A DNA stretch of 64,000 nucleotides from Vandiemenella viatica (GCA_031002005.1 CM061919.1:36545088-36609087); one strand, 5' to 3'; positions 1-11,040 are shown, counted from the stretch's first letter. Made by a program: numbers and translations. Notes: generated by a model from the letters alone, not told the origin.

Positions 1-1979
1 AGTTTACATGTGCTACAGTGAAAAGGCGTCTTCTTGCCGAAGCTTCAAGATGACAAGAAAACGAAAGCACGAAACAGTCTGCATTATACGTGAAGAAAGT
101 AAACACGAAAAATTATGGACGTCAAATCTAATTGCAAAGATGTCAAATCTAGCAGCGAAGATGGAAAACACCTTAAGAAAGGAATATGATAAGGCAAAAA
201 TGGCAAAGGCAAGTGTTTTATCTGTAAAGAAGACGGTAATTTTGCAAATGAATGTCCCAATAAATCATGCAGGAAACGTTCATCTAGTGCATTGACAACG
301 AATGTTTCATGTGTATCAGCTATATTAAATAGCGATGTTTGGGTCATAGACTCAGGTGCTACTCATCCTATGTCTCCAGAGAAAAAAGTATTTTTCTTGG
401 TTTAGTAAAAATGTGGCTACTGACAGCAAATGGAACAATGACACCTACAATTGGAAAAAAACTGTAAATAAAAAGATTATAGGTAATAATTCCGCAAATA
501 GTGATATACAAATTAAAAACACTCTTTTAGTGCCTGGCATTAGCCATGGAATTTTATCAGATAAACAGTTAACTGAAAATAATAATAAAGTTGTTTTTAA
601 TAAAATGGATGGTGCATTTACGATGACAGTAGGAATTTTCTATTGAAAGCGGAGATTATGGGTCGCTTGTATGTGGTGAGAACAGAACCTAATTTAAAGA
701 AGAGTGTAGTAAGCTCATTACACTATGAAAATAGAAAGTTAAAAACATTGGATTTGTGGCATCAAAGACTAATGCACGTTAGCAAGAATCAGATTATAAA
801 AATGGTCAAAACACAGTCTGTAAATGGTTTAAACTGTGAGTTGACAACTCCTACACCATGTAATGACTGTTTAGCAGGAAAAGCGACACGATTGCCATTT
901 GCAACACATCCATCAAGCAACTTGAAAAGTGGTGGAATAATTTTGAATCTTGTTCATGCAGATCTCATGGGACCAATAGATGTGGAAAGCTTTGGTGGCA
1001 ACAGATATGTTCTTAGCATAGTGGGAATATCTTCTGTGAGAGTAATGGCATTGTACATTAAAAGACAATTATTTACACACCAAAGCAAAATGGAATCGCA
1101 GAGAGATTCAACAGAACTCTGATGGATTTAGTGAGAAGTGAAATCAGCAGTAGTAGGTTGCCTAAGGCAGCTTGGGCAGAACTGATATATACTGCAGCAC
1201 ATATCAGGAACAGAGTCACAAACAGACATAACGAAGTTAAAACTCCATATGAATTATGGGTTGGAAGGAAGCCAAGTGTGGCTCACCTTCGGGCAATAGG
1301 ATGTGAAGTGTTTGTGCATATTCCTAAACAGAAACGCCACTCAAAACTATCAGCAAGGGACAAGAAAGGAATTTTGGTTGGATACGCAATATATGGATGT
1401 GGTTATAGGATTTGGATGCCAGATACTCAACAAGTTGTGGAGTCACGTGACTGTGTATTCAAAAAGAGTACAAATGATGAAGCAGAACACAATAGTAAAC
1501 CTGAAAATTCTAGCTTCAAACAATTGGATAGAGAAGAAACTATCACTTTTGACTCCAGTGATGGAACTGCAGGCAGTAATCCTGAAGAAAATGTGATGAT
1601 CAATTCTGAAGAAAATCTGTCAAGCGAGGAAGAAGATCTCAAAGGATTCCCGGACACTGAAAGTGAAGAAGAAGAAACTTCAGACAAAGGTGAACAGAGT
1701 GGAAGACAATCAACTGTTCAAGTAAAGAAGAGGGGACGACCGCATTGAAGTTCTACAAAACATAATGCAAACCTGCAAAAGCAACACAGAATCATACTGT
1801 GTTCTATAAAATCAAAGCAAGATGATAACATAGAACCACAATCTCATACGGTTCATACTAATAATATAGTGGAACCATCTCCATTCAATGAGGCTCTCAA
1901 TTCTACTGAAGCAGTGCAATGGTTTGGAGCAATGAATGTAGAGATAGAATCATTGATGAAGCACAACATCTGGTCATTG
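1..1979 (+). pseudogene. copia Gag-Pol, left part: zinc knuckle, protease, pre-integrase, integrase
   Basis: A retroviral-type zinc knuckle with spacing CX2CX3GNX4C is encoded at about 214-255; the usual His is Asn here. A copia protease motif, WVIDSGAT, follows at about 337-360. After frameshifts, 643-1122 encodes the GAG-pre-integrase LWHQRLMH and CNDCLAGKA motifs and the first integrase stretch (HADLMGPI). At about 1060 the text jumps from the integrase N-terminal part straight to TPKQNGIAERFNRTLMD, so roughly 100 or more residues of the catalytic core are missing. From 1122 to 1748 the integrase C-terminal part continues (AAHIRNRV, ELWVGRKPSVAHLR), ending in an acidic Glu/Ser-rich linker. 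The text after 1748 leads into the RT N-terminus (EALNSTEAVQW) and stops at the hAT insertion. Non-functional. Confidence 0.88.
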
Positions 1980-2276
1980 GTTATAAATGAGCCCCAGATT
2001 TTTAGGTTCTAAAAAACCAAATTTAGGTTTATTCAACTCACATTTTAGGCTTTTATAGGTTTTTAAAATTCTGATTTACAAACTTACAGGTTTTTAAGGG
2101 AAATGAAATTTAAAACACGCTATACTGTATATACTGCCATAGTGTTAAAAACATTGTGACTTTATAATACAATGTCAAGAACTTCTAACATGACATTTCT
2201 CGATCACATTAAAACATGCGAAATAAACCATTATTATGTTCATAACATTTCGTCTTTATTGTGTATGTTGAACAAC

Positions 2277-3619
2277 TCATTTAAAACTTCTAATATGACA
2301 CTGAACAATGAAATATTTTGACAGATTTTCAGGAGTAAACCCTCCTCCCTCTTCCGTTAAAATTCTCTTGAATGTGGACAAACTATGCTCTACATCAAAT
2401 GAGGTAAGAGGGGTGAACTTCATATCAGCGATTTCCTTAGGATTCCAGGGCACAATTTCTTGTTCCTTTAGTCCAGAGAGGACACGGCCTATGTTTTCCA
2501 TCCTCTTGAAATCTGGACTGCTGGCTAAAACATCTCCTGCTTCTTAGCTATAGACAGTCCAACTGGTCCAGGAGCCACTTTGGCCCTCACTACATGGATG
2601 ATTTGAAGTGCTTTAGTTAACAGTAGAGTGCCTCCTTCCAACTTCTTGATTGAAAATTCTAGGTTATAAAAATTTGCCTTTATACATGTCAACTCAACTC
2701 GACTAGAGTACAGCTGGTACTGAGTGCAACACTTTTTTTTGCATTTATTATAGCAATAGCTTCGCTTTCATCTAATGATTCTATGATCTTTGTGATGCTT
2801 TCATAGTTTTCTGCATAATATGTTGCGGCTGAGAGACAGGTCCCCCATCGTGTCACTACTGGGCCGGGAGGGAGTATTGATGGAAGCTTTTCCCTGAAAG
2901 TAACGACTCTACTTGGCACTTTCAAGAACATTTTCTTCACTGAAAAAATTATCTTGTTAACTACAGGGTGCTGTTCCCGAATTGTTTTCAGCTACCCGGT
3001 GGAGCCCATGAGCTAGTCAGGTAAAATGCGCCATTTGGGAATGGAATGCCTTCAAACCCTCCCCTGATTTTATCATTTAAGCTGCACTGTCTGTCACCAA
3101 CAACCGCAACTTATCCTCGTGTTTTGGATCTGGCCCCAACACCTTTAAAGCGTCCCTTACAGCAATTGCCACAGTAGAGTGGTTTGTCATTGGAAGTTCT
3201 CTGCACATAATGACATGGGATATACTAGGTTCCTCAAATGCGAGCTTGCCCATATATGCTGCAGGCACCTGTTGTCTCATCTACACTTAACCAGATGAAG
3301 TGGTCAGCAGTATTTCTTCAATGGTTTTCTCATACATCTGAGACAAGTAATACTTTCTTAAAATGGATTCATCCCATATTTTTCTGTTACAAAATTCTTC
3401 CACAAAGGTTTTCAGGACTGCATTTTGTAGTGTTGAAACTGGTATATTAGCAGCAGTGAGAGCGTCACACAGACGCAGGTTAAACGAATCTTCTGCACCC
3501 AGCTTTGAACTTGTAATGAAACTCTGCTTCTGTTCGGAAGCATTTCTCCGGGTAACATTTGCCAAATGAGTTGCTGAATTCTGATACTGTAGTACGTGGG
3601 ATCGTTTATCTGCAGGCAC
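2277..3619 (-). pseudogene. hAT transposase remnant (CGBP1-like group)
   Basis: Minus-strand segments at 3619-3287, 3280-3077, 2940-2689 and 2501-2277 read in order like one protein broken by stops and frameshifts. The N-terminal segment (HVLQYQNSATHLANVTRR, then DALTAANIPVSTLQN) resembles the CGG-binding-protein-1-like hAT proteins common in insects. The following segments (VTDSAA, GPVVTRWGTCLSAATYYAENYE) fit the middle of such transposases, and the last contains SLSTFKRIL as in their C-terminus. The family call is from memory; the hAT call is independently supported by the inverted ends and the 8-bp duplication of the host element. Confidence 0.65.
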
Positions 3620-4289
3620 CTATGTAGAAGACCAAAATAAAAATAGTTCAACTGAATATAAAACTCCGGAAAATAACCAGTTAATATTATGAAATTTCAT
3701 CTGTCACTTTATGTTACTTTAGAAATGAAAACAAATAAAATCAATTTTTTTTAGATTATAAACGATATACGTATATTAAACACATTAAACTTACCATTAT
3801 ATAATTTTCCCATCTGTAGAAAAGTTCTTATCCATTCCAATCCACTCTCGCAGGAGACTACTTCTTGAGGATTTCTGTTTAGGCATGACTGCTTTTAAAG
3901 AAGGAACCAAAAGTATGTAGGCTTACACAATGTTTTAATTTCCGTGTTACCTCTGAACAATGACGGTTACAACTGTTAATTTCTCAGAAAGGGTTTGTGT
4001 TCCTGAGATTTTTAATGTTTAACATGCTATGTTTCTAACTTGCTTTGTCGATTTGTTTCTACTGAATTTAAACCTTTGTAATAATGTGAAGTTGCACCAC
4101 CGCATTGTTACAGCTTTTCTCAATGTTACCATCAACAATGAGCTTATAACATACCACTTAATATTGTAGTGAACAGTTATTTCAATTTTAAAATAAATCC
4201 ATTTGTTTTACACGTAAACGTATTCCGTTTACCCTCCAAGTTTCAGCTTCACCCTCGGACTCTGCGAGGGAGCATTCCTATAGCGCGTA

Positions 4290-4545
4290 CATTTGCAGTG
4301 TCTTGTTTCTTAGGATTCACGTAGTAATAGGTACAGGTGGAGATGATGACTGGCCGGATCGCCCAGAAAGAAGGGAAAATGGAAGCAGCCGTAGCCTGTC
4401 AATAAGGCACTGTTCTGGTAAAGGAAAACCACGGAATACCATTTCAGAACAGCCGACGGTGGGGTTCGAACTCATGGCGTCTCCCGAGTCCAGATTACTA
4501 GCCCACGACCTGTGCTCCAGCGCTAATCCAGTCGGTCATTTGTTT
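4290..4545 (-). repeat. tRNA-derived SINE nested in the hAT element
   Basis: On the minus strand the sequence contains an A-box-like segment (ggattagcgctggag) and, about 50 bp later, a B box (gagttcgaaccccac), the internal RNA polymerase III promoter of tRNA genes. It is followed by a body with gtattccgtggttttcc typical of insect tRNA SINEs. It is not a tRNA gene: there is no complete cloverleaf and the head is followed by a long body. Ends are approximate. Confidence 0.6.
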
Positions 4546-4778
4546 TATTTTAGTAACAAAATTATAGTCGGACTGGATCAGTACATCGAATTAGGTGCTT
4601 TTAGGTTCTAATAACTGAATTAGGTCATTTCAGGTCATAACATAAAAATTAGGTTTTTTTAGGTCCTATTAAATTTATGAATATTATTAGTTTATGTAAA
4701 AGACGGAAAAGAAAGTTAAAATTTTGAGAATATTAGGTTGGGAACAAAATAGGTTTGAACCTAAGAATCCGGGGCTTA

Positions 4779-6183
4779 GTTATAAACCTCCAAATTCAAA
4801 TGTCATTAAATGCAAATGGGTGTTTAAACGGAAGACAGTAGGTGAAACAGAACGTTTCAAAGCACGCTTGGTTGCAAAGGGTTTCTTATGAAGAAGTATA
4901 TGCGCCTGTATCAGACTTCGATACTCTAAGGTTACTTGTAGCTTTTGGTGTTGAGAAAAAGTGGTTCATGTACCAGTATGATGTCAAATGTGCTTACCTG
5001 CATAGTGATTTAAAGGAGACTTTGTATATGGAACAACCTGAAGGGTTTATACAAAGAGGTTAAGAAAAACTGGTTTGTAAATAAATCAATATATGGTTTG
5101 AAACAAAGTGAAAGATGCTGGAATGAACATCTCAACAAAACATTAGAAAGTCTTGAATTCGTTCGTAATAAAGTCGATCCGTGTGTATATCAGTTTCAGA
5201 AAGGAAAAGGAAAGGCCATATTAGCTGTTTATGTGGACGATATACTTGTATTGACAGAAAATGAATCAATGAGAAGTAGTGTCAAAAAACTTCTGTAGAG
5301 ATGCTTTGATATTAAGTACCTAGGAACGATTTCGCATCTACTGGGAGTAAAATTCAATAAGAAACAGGATGGTAGTGTCACCCTTTCACAAGAAGGATAT
5401 GTCATCAAACTGTTGAATGAATTTGGACTGCAAGACACCAAAGGAATTAAAACCCCAATGGAGCAGAGGCGAGAGTTTCTCGACGAGTGTAATGCAGAAG
5501 ACCTCAAGATCCTTCCTTACATAGAACTCATTGGCAGTCTGTTATATTTATCGCAGGGAACTAGACCTGATATTGCCTTTTCAGTAGGCAAGTTGGCTCA
5601 GTGTTGTTTGCAATTCAACAAATGTCATTGGAATGCAGCTAAAAGAGTACTGAGGTATTTAAAAGAGACACAAGACTATGGGACTATTTCCAACTAATGA
5701 AAGTCTTGTAATGTATGCTGATGCAGATTGGTCTAGTTGTACAAAAACTCGCAAGAGCATTAGTGGATATGTGCTTATACTTGCAGGTGCTCCAGTCATC
5801 TGGAAAAGTTCAAAACAAACTGTGATTGCACTTAGCTCAATGGAGGCAGAATATGTGGCCTTGGAATCTTGTGCAACAAAAGTGTTTTGGGTAAAAGGAC
5901 TATTAAAGTCCTTTGATTTCCAAGAAATAAGTGACAGTGCAACCACGATATGGTGTGATGGTCAAGCAGCTATTGCACATGCTAGAAATTATGTTGACAA
6001 GTCCAGGACAAAGCACATTGCAATCAGACATCACTTTGTAAGAAAGAAGGTGATGGATGGGACAGTGGAACTTTGATATGTCCCAAGTGAACAAAACATT
6101 GCGGACATCTTCACGAAGGCACTGTGTCACAGACTATACGTGTCGCATCGTAGTCATCTGGTGGAGCAGCTCCAGGTGGCATA
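4779..6183 (+). pseudogene. copia Pol, right part: reverse transcriptase and RNase H
   Basis: The text resumes after the hAT with KCKWVFKRK and KARLVAKGF, then EVYAPVSDFDTLRLLVAF and YDVKCAYLHSDLKETLYMEQPEGF. The RT catalytic box YVDDILVL is at about 5233-5256, followed by YLGTISHLLGVKF and RPDIAFSVGKLAQ. Copia RNase H runs at 5678-6076 (MYADADWSSC, SKQTVIALSSMEAEYVAL, CDGQAAIA). The C-terminal SRTKHIAIRHHFVR is present and the end reads VPSEQNIADIFTKAL to a stop at about 6183. In-frame stops and frameshifts near 4890, 5060, 5297 and 5695 inactivate it, but the catalytic Asp residues of RT are retained. Confidence 0.9.
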
Positions 6184-6189
6184 ATCTCC

Positions 6190-6627
6190 AAAGTGTGGAA
6201 TGATCATCCACAGGTCAATGTTGTTAAAGATTTTTCAGATGAGGATTGTGTTGTAATTGTCGGGGGACCAGGAAATAGCCTTGATAAAGACCTCAATTAT
6301 TCAATTGAGGGAGACATTGCCCACATTTCCAGGAACACACGTCAGACAAGTGTGAGATTTGTTGGTTTGCTTGAGCATTATGATAAACCCTGGATGTGGC
6401 ATAACATCAGGCGTACAAATGCATCCTTGGAAAGGGTTCTCTGGCAGCCGGCTAATTCACACATTGGTTTGATTGATGTGGCCTGCATTGGTAGGGACAG
6501 TTATACTCGCCATGGACTCCATCTGAATGTCAGAGGTAAGAGGAAGCTTTCCCTTCTTATTGCTGATGAGGTCAGAGGATGCCAGGTGAGTGAAAGAGGT
6601 ATTCCTGTGATAAATGGTGTTAAGTAG
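6190..6627 (+). pseudogene. LINE ORF1 fragment with SGNH-hydrolase-like C-terminal part
   Basis: The 5'-truncated reading frame shows VVIVGGPGNSLD, then LEHYDKPWMWHNIRRTN and, 40 residues later, DSYTRHGLHLNVRGKRKL. The Asp-x-x-His-like block (RHGLHLN) and the GGPGN block resemble blocks of the SGNH/esterase-like ORF1 found in CR1- and L2-group LINEs. It lies directly upstream of the endonuclease, with about 75 bp between, as expected for the ORF1-ORF2 order. The start codon at 6193 is internal; the real N-terminus was lost by 5' truncation. Function in these elements is thought to be membrane or RNP related, which is inference. Confidence 0.6.
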
Positions 6628-6701
6628 CGGCCTTTTTTAGGGTAAATAAAATAGATTTATTAAGGTGTCTAAAGGAAATTAATGTCTCTGATGAACATAA
6701 T

Positions 6702-7476
6702 TTGTTGAAATTAAAAATTCCAACTGATATACCAGTATGTAATAATAAAATAAACAATTCAAAGTCATTGCGTCAAAGTGTTCAGACCAGTATTTTCCAC
6801 CAAAATATAAGAGGAATGTTTAGTAAAACTGATGACATTACCTTAAGACTAGAAGAGATTCAAAATTCCAGAAATTTTAATGTAGACATTTTGTGTATAT
6901 CTGAGCTTCATTTGTCTGATACAGGAATATCTCAGCTGTCCATCCCAAATTATAAATTAAGCTCTCATTTCTGCAGATGTAAAATGGACAAAGGGGGAGT
7001 TGCCATTTTTGTTAAAAATAATATTGAATGCAGTAGTGTAGTTGTAAGTAAGTATTGTATAGAACAACACTTTGAATGTTGTGTTACTAAACTAGAATAT
7101 GATAAGGAAGAGCTGATAGTGATAGCAATTTACAGGGCCCCCTCAGGTAATTTCAGACTGTTTTTATCTCATTTAGAGTCTTTGCTACTAAGTTTTTCAA
7201 ATAGCAAACAAATAGTATTATGTGGAGATTTCAATGTTGACTTTCTGAATCACAGCAATGATAGATTAGATATGGAAGCCTTGATGTTGTCTTTTAACTT
7301 AACAGCACTTGTAAATTTTCCTACAAGAATACAAAATAATAGCAGGACTGCAATTGATAATTTTTTAATGGATATTTCTCAGTGCAGTAATTACAGCATA
7401 CTTCCAGTAATAAATGGTATCTCAGATCATGATGCCCAGCTATTATGTATCGAGTCCAGGAACACTGTTAAACTGA
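6702..7476 (+). pseudogene. LINE ORF2 apurinic-type endonuclease domain
   Basis: An APE/exonuclease III-like fold is indicated by FHQNIRGMFSK (the N-containing first motif), CISELHLSD (catalytic Glu), GGVAIFVKN, IAIYRAPSGNF, VLCGDFNVDFL (Asp/Asn motif), AIDNFLMD and the terminal ISDHDAQL (Asp-His pair). All main catalytic motifs are visible, so the domain itself is well preserved. The frame runs into a SINE at 7477. The ORF2 linker resumes after it at about 7650 and the RT follows. In a live element this nuclease nicks target DNA to prime reverse transcription. Confidence 0.88.
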
Positions 7477-7645
7477 GCGGGGCGGTGTAACGGTTAGCGT
7501 TCTCGCCTTGCATTCGGGAGGACGGCGGTTCGAATACCCGTCCGGGCATCCAGATTTGGGTTTTCCATGGTTTCCCCAAATCACTCCAGGCAAATGCCGG
7601 GATGCTTCCTTCAAAAGGCCATGGCCAAAAATATTAGTGAAAATA
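7477..7645 (+). repeat. tRNA-derived SINE inserted in LINE ORF2
   Basis: It begins with gcggggcggtgtaacggtta, an A-box-like head, and carries a B box (ggttcgaatac) at about 7529. The body gggttttccatggtttcccc and the gcaaatgccgggatgcttcc / aaaggccatggcc segments recur in the partial copies at about 12405-12560 and, inverted, at about 25415-25575. This SINE family is widespread, as I recall, in grasshopper genomes. It interrupts the ORF2 linker, which resumes just after it. The right end near 7645 is approximate. Confidence 0.78.
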
Positions 7646-7649
7646 ATAT

Positions 7650-9514
7650 AAAACACTTCATAGATACTTTAACAATGAAAACTGGTTAGAAGTATATAAT
7701 GCGCAGGGTGTTAATGCGAAATTTGATTCCTTTCTGAATATATTTCTAACACTTTTTGAAGGTAGTTTCAAAAAAAGGAAAATTCTCAACACTCCAAACA
7801 ATGAACTGGGCATGGGATGGATAACAAAGGATATTAGAATCTCTAGTAAAACAAAGAGGGACCTTTATTTAAAAATGAGAGAATCGGATAACTATGCGCT
7901 GAAAGTTCACTATAAACTTTATTCTAAAATACTAAGAAATGTAATAAGGAAGGCTTGCCACCAGTAACAGTCTCAGAAATAAATAAACTCATTAAACAAT
8001 TAAACCCTAAAAATTCTTCCAGCTATGACAATATTTCAAGTAAATTACTGAAAAGATGTTCAGACTGTATCAGTCATGTACTTGCTCACATTTGTAATGA
8101 ATCCTTAATACAAGGTGTTTTTCCCAATAGACTAAAATATGCTGTTGTAAAATCATTATTTAAAAAAGGAGAAGTAACATGTGTAGACAACTATCGTCCC
8201 ATTTCATTACTTTCAACATTCTCAAAGGTTTTTGAAAAAGTCATGTATACTAGAGTAATAAAACATGTTACACACTATAATATCCTCACTAATTCACAAT
8301 TTGGATTCAAAAAAGTATCATCCATAGAAATGGCTATATATTCATTTTTAAATAACACATTTGAGGAACTGAATAATAAAATGAATCCTGTAGGAATATT
8401 TTGTGATCTTGCAAAAGCATTTGACTGTGTAAATCATGAATTACTTTTGAAAAAAATGGAATACTATGGTATTTTTGGGACCGCAGATAAATGGTTTAAA
8501 TCATACATTGAAAGCCGAATGCAAAAAGTTTCAATTTTTGATTCTAAAATAAGTAAAGATGCTTCATCAGACTGGAAGAAAATAAAACATGGAATTCCAC
8601 AAGGCTCTGTCTTAGGTCCCCTCCTCTTTCTGTTATACATCAATGACCTTCCTGGAAATTTATCCGACAAAGTTAAGAGTGTTTTATTTGCAGATGACAC
8701 TAACCTGACTGTGCGTAAAACACCAAACAGTACTATAGAATTTAATGTAAATGAAGTACTTAGAGTAGTAGCAAATTGGTTTAAGGCAAATTCATTAAAA
8801 TAAAATTTTGAAAAAAATACATTATATTAGGTTTAAAACAAAAAACTATGTACAGTAAGATATATGTATAAACTATAAAAACAACACAATCTTAGAAACA
8901 GAGAGTATAAAATTTCTTGGTATTAAAATAGATCAGAAACTCTGTTGGCATGATCATATCACTACACTACTGACAAAGTTAAGTAGTGCCACCTTCGCAA
9001 TATGAACACTTTCTCTAACAGCAGATCTAGAATTAATGAAACAGGTGTACTCCTCATATTTTCATTCAGTAATGTCATATGGCATAATTTTTGGGGAAAC
9101 TCTTCAAAAAGTAAAAAAGTTTTCATAGCACAGAAAAAAGCTATTAGGTTTCTGTGTAGGTTAAAACCAAGAACTTCTTGCAGACAACTCTTTAAGAAAC
9201 TCAATATTCTTACAATGTATTCTCAGTATATATATTCTCTCATGAGCTTTGTCATAGAAAATTTTAACCTGTTTACACCTAATTCACAGGTACACAGTTT
9301 CAATACAAGAAACAGAAATAACGTGCATAAAATACAAACATCTTTGTCATTAGTACAAAGAGGAGTTCATTATTCTGGGATACATCTGTTTAATAAACTA
9401 CCTAATCGTATAAAACAGCTTTCAGATAATAAAGATGTATTTAAACAAAAACTTAGAGATTATCTTATTGGCAACTCCTTCTACTCCATTCAAGAATTTG
9501 AAGAAAATAATTAA
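7650..9514 (+). pseudogene. LINE ORF2 linker, reverse transcriptase and C-terminal tail
   Basis: The linker occupies about 7650-7955. A short deletion then leads into RT at 7955-8803. RT motifs are NYRPISLLSTFSKVFEKV, FCDLAKAFDCVNHELL (first catalytic Asp), GIPQGSVLGPLLFLLYIND and LFADDTNL (catalytic Asp pair). A stop at 8803 and frameshifts up to about 9000 interrupt it. Segment 9002-9514 gives the typical C-terminal tail (FWGNSSKSKK, AQKKAIRFL, HSFNTRNRNN, LFNKLPNRIKQL) ending YSIQEF. A similar ending is encoded by the minus-strand fragment near 58.0 kb. Stops and missing segments make it inactive. Confidence 0.9.
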
Positions 9515-9587
9515 TTGTACTCATTATGACGTTTGCAAAACTCAGTTGCAAAAATGTATGTTTATTATTATTTCTTGTATTTGTAAA

Positions 9588-9591
<4 letters not shown>

Positions 9592-9636
<45 letters not shown>
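9592..9636. repeat. (TA)n microsatellite in LINE 3' UTR
   Basis: About 45 bp of uninterrupted TA dinucleotides. Translations across it give artificial Tyr-Ile repeats on both strands. Confidence 0.97.
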
Positions 9637-9638
<2 letters not shown>

Positions 9639-9756
9639 CTATGATATGACTCATATTATGTGTATATGTATCAACAATGACATGTTTCACATCCCAGAGG
9701 TACTTCCTCAGCAGGGATCCATGGAACAAGATTGATAAATAAATAAATGATCTTCC

Positions 9757-9930
9757 GAGGGGGGGATTGTAGAGATTATCAGTGAAATGCGCAGACATTA
9801 AATTATTCTTTGCATTATCCGTAATCTCGCTGGTCTATGTTGTTCGTTGTATTGCGCATTGGCATGTGAACGTGTAGTAAAGAATTGCTGTTCCTAATAA
9901 CGCGTTCTTTACAGTTTATTTTCATACACT
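9757..9930 (+). repeat. copia polypurine tract and start of 3' LTR
   Basis: The tract gaggggggg (9757-9765) is followed by att and then tgtagagattatc (from 9768), the usual PPT / TG... arrangement at a 3' LTR. It lies immediately right of the LINE tail, where the copia 3' end should be once the LINE is removed. The LTR end is not certain; tttattttcatacac near 9915-9929 is a candidate. The matching 5' LTR is outside the window. Confidence 0.6.
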
Positions 9931-10486
9931 ACTGTTCTACGTTATTTAGTGCTAAAATTTAAGTAATAATAAAGGCCGCCACACACGTGCGGGAAACCCA
10001 AGGGATTTGGACGCAAGGGTCACGGCCTTGCGGGATCCCGCACGTGTGTGGGCACTTGCTTGAGGCCGTGGCCGCACCCCAGTGCGGCCAAATCCCTGCC
10101 GAAAAACAATTCTTCATTTCCTCGAAGGCCGGGAGGGAGGGTGAGAAGCTCAGCGTGTGTCCTGCGGTCAGTCGGCCTTCCAGTGCCTGCATGTGTTGCG
10201 ACTTTGTTTCTCTGTTTTGTTTCTAATGTTCCGTTTGGTGATGTTCCGTGTTTATAAATATGTATGATAGTGAGCCATGTCTATAGGAATTGAAGTACCA
10301 GGAATACAACGACACAAACAAACGAGAAGCTACCTACGCCAAGCTGGCATAAATATTGAAGGAGAATGAACCAAATGCAAAAAAAAATTAAAAAGAATCA
10401 ATATTAAAAAAAAAAAAACAGCAACATTAAACCATCAGGAAATGAATCTTTGTGAAGTGATTTGCTGAAGAACATTAAAAAAAACC

Positions 10487-10903
10487 GTGCTGCAAGAAGA
10501 TCACTTTGACGTTGTTAGCAAAACCGTTGCCATAAAATTACGTGGCCTTCCGACCAATCAAATGCTAATAGCAGAAAAAATAATTAATGACACCCTGTTT
10601 CAAATCGAAATGGGCTGTTTAGGAATGTCTTACAGTGAGCAATGGTTACCTACTTCTGGCCTGTACTATTCTGCAGGCAGCAGTTCTGGATATTTTTTTA
10701 TCCAGGAACCTCAGCCCACAACCTTTTCAAGCAACACCAGCAGGATCATTATAAACCATCAGCAAATTTTGATAAATTACCTCAAAACAACGACACAGCA
10801 GCAATTGTTCTATCAAATTATAATGCAAATGATGTTATGTGATTTGAATTTGAGTTTACATCACATGATCAACTATATTAATTACAACATGATTTTAAAC
10901 TAA
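10487..10903 (+). pseudogene. Harbinger MADF/Myb-like protein, C-terminal remnant
   Basis: The text DVVSKTVAIKLRGLPTNQ followed by AEKIINDTLFQIEMGCL matches the pattern seen near the C-terminus of MADF proteins that accompany Harbinger transposases: FGKxVAxxLRxL, then AEKxINDxLFExxxG. A Gln/Asn/Ser/Thr-rich tail follows. No MADF DNA-binding domain remains upstream: 10260-10480 has only A-rich sequence with weak similarity. The frame has an in-frame Met at its start, but this is probably an internal residue. The partner transposase is absent, so the element could only have moved in trans. Confidence 0.5.
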
Positions 10904-10984
10904 TATTATTTTAATTTAGTTTTTATGTCATTTAAACTTAATTTTATGTTGTTGATGTATTTACGAATGGGAATAAATCAATTA

Positions 10985-11040
10985 CAGTAAAAGTCCGGTT
11001 ATCCGAGTTCCGATTATTCGAGCCACCTGGTTAACCGAGG
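10985..11040 (+). repeat. pogo/Tigger-like terminal sequence, one end only
   Basis: After a TA dinucleotide (10983-10984) the sequence reads cagtaaaagtccggttatcc and then gttccgattattcgagcc. This resembles Tigger/pogo termini, which begin CAGT and repeat a 'gatTATCCGA' unit. No inverted partner is found before 11335, so this is a truncated end or a chance resemblance. Confidence 0.45.

Larger units (their letters stand above)
1988..4778 (-). mobile_element. hAT DNA transposon inserted in copia RT
   Basis: The ends are imperfect inverted repeats of about 22 bp. The left end reads tgagccccagatttttaggt; the reverse complement of the right end reads taagccccggattcttaggt. Flanking copies of gttataaa (1980-1987 and 4779-4786) form a perfect 8-bp target duplication that fits the hAT preference nTnnnnAn. 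Removing the insert and one duplication rejoins the copia text (WSLV.. to ..KPPNSNVIKCKWVF). The minus strand carries transposase pieces at 2277-3619. A minus-strand SINE is nested at about 4290-4545. The AT-rich remainder, including 3660-4270, holds nothing recognisable. Confidence 0.85.
6185..9750 (+). mobile_element. CR1-group non-LTR retrotransposon (LINE), 5'-truncated, nested in copia
   Basis: Ordered remnants are an ORF1 fragment (6190-6627), an APE-type endonuclease (6702-7476), and an RT with its C-terminal tail (7650-9514). The 3' UTR contains a TA microsatellite and ends in a short (ATAA)n tail at about 9735-9749 rather than poly(A). The left end meets the copia stop codon region and the right end abuts the copia polypurine tract. 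Possible diverged target copies are ataatctcc on the left and gatcttcc on the right. The SGNH-like ORF1 and short-repeat tail suggest the CR1/L2/Daphne group, but the exact clade is uncertain. A SINE interrupts it at 7477-7645. Confidence 0.83.
1..9930 (+). mobile_element. Ty1/copia LTR retrotransposon, 5'-cut by window and broken by two nested insertions
   Basis: Order on the plus strand is gag zinc knuckle, aspartic protease, GAG-pre-integrase, integrase, RT, RNase H, then a polypurine tract and LTR-like sequence at 9757 onward. That is the copia order, with integrase before RT. The 5' LTR and most of gag lie left of the window. A hAT element (1988-4778) splits the coding region between integrase and RT, and a LINE (about 6185-9750) sits between the RNase H stop and the polypurine tract. 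Stops, frameshifts and an integrase deletion make it inactive. The 3' limit is approximate because the other LTR is not visible. Confidence 0.85.

Noticed and set aside
7477..7560. Possible tRNA gene (and similar heads at 4.45, 23.58 and 47.69 kb)
   Set aside because: A and B boxes are present but the cloverleaf is not complete and each is followed by a SINE body; they are SINE heads.
9526..9798. Frames with Tyr-Ile repeats on both strands
   Set aside because: They are translations of the (TA)n microsatellite.
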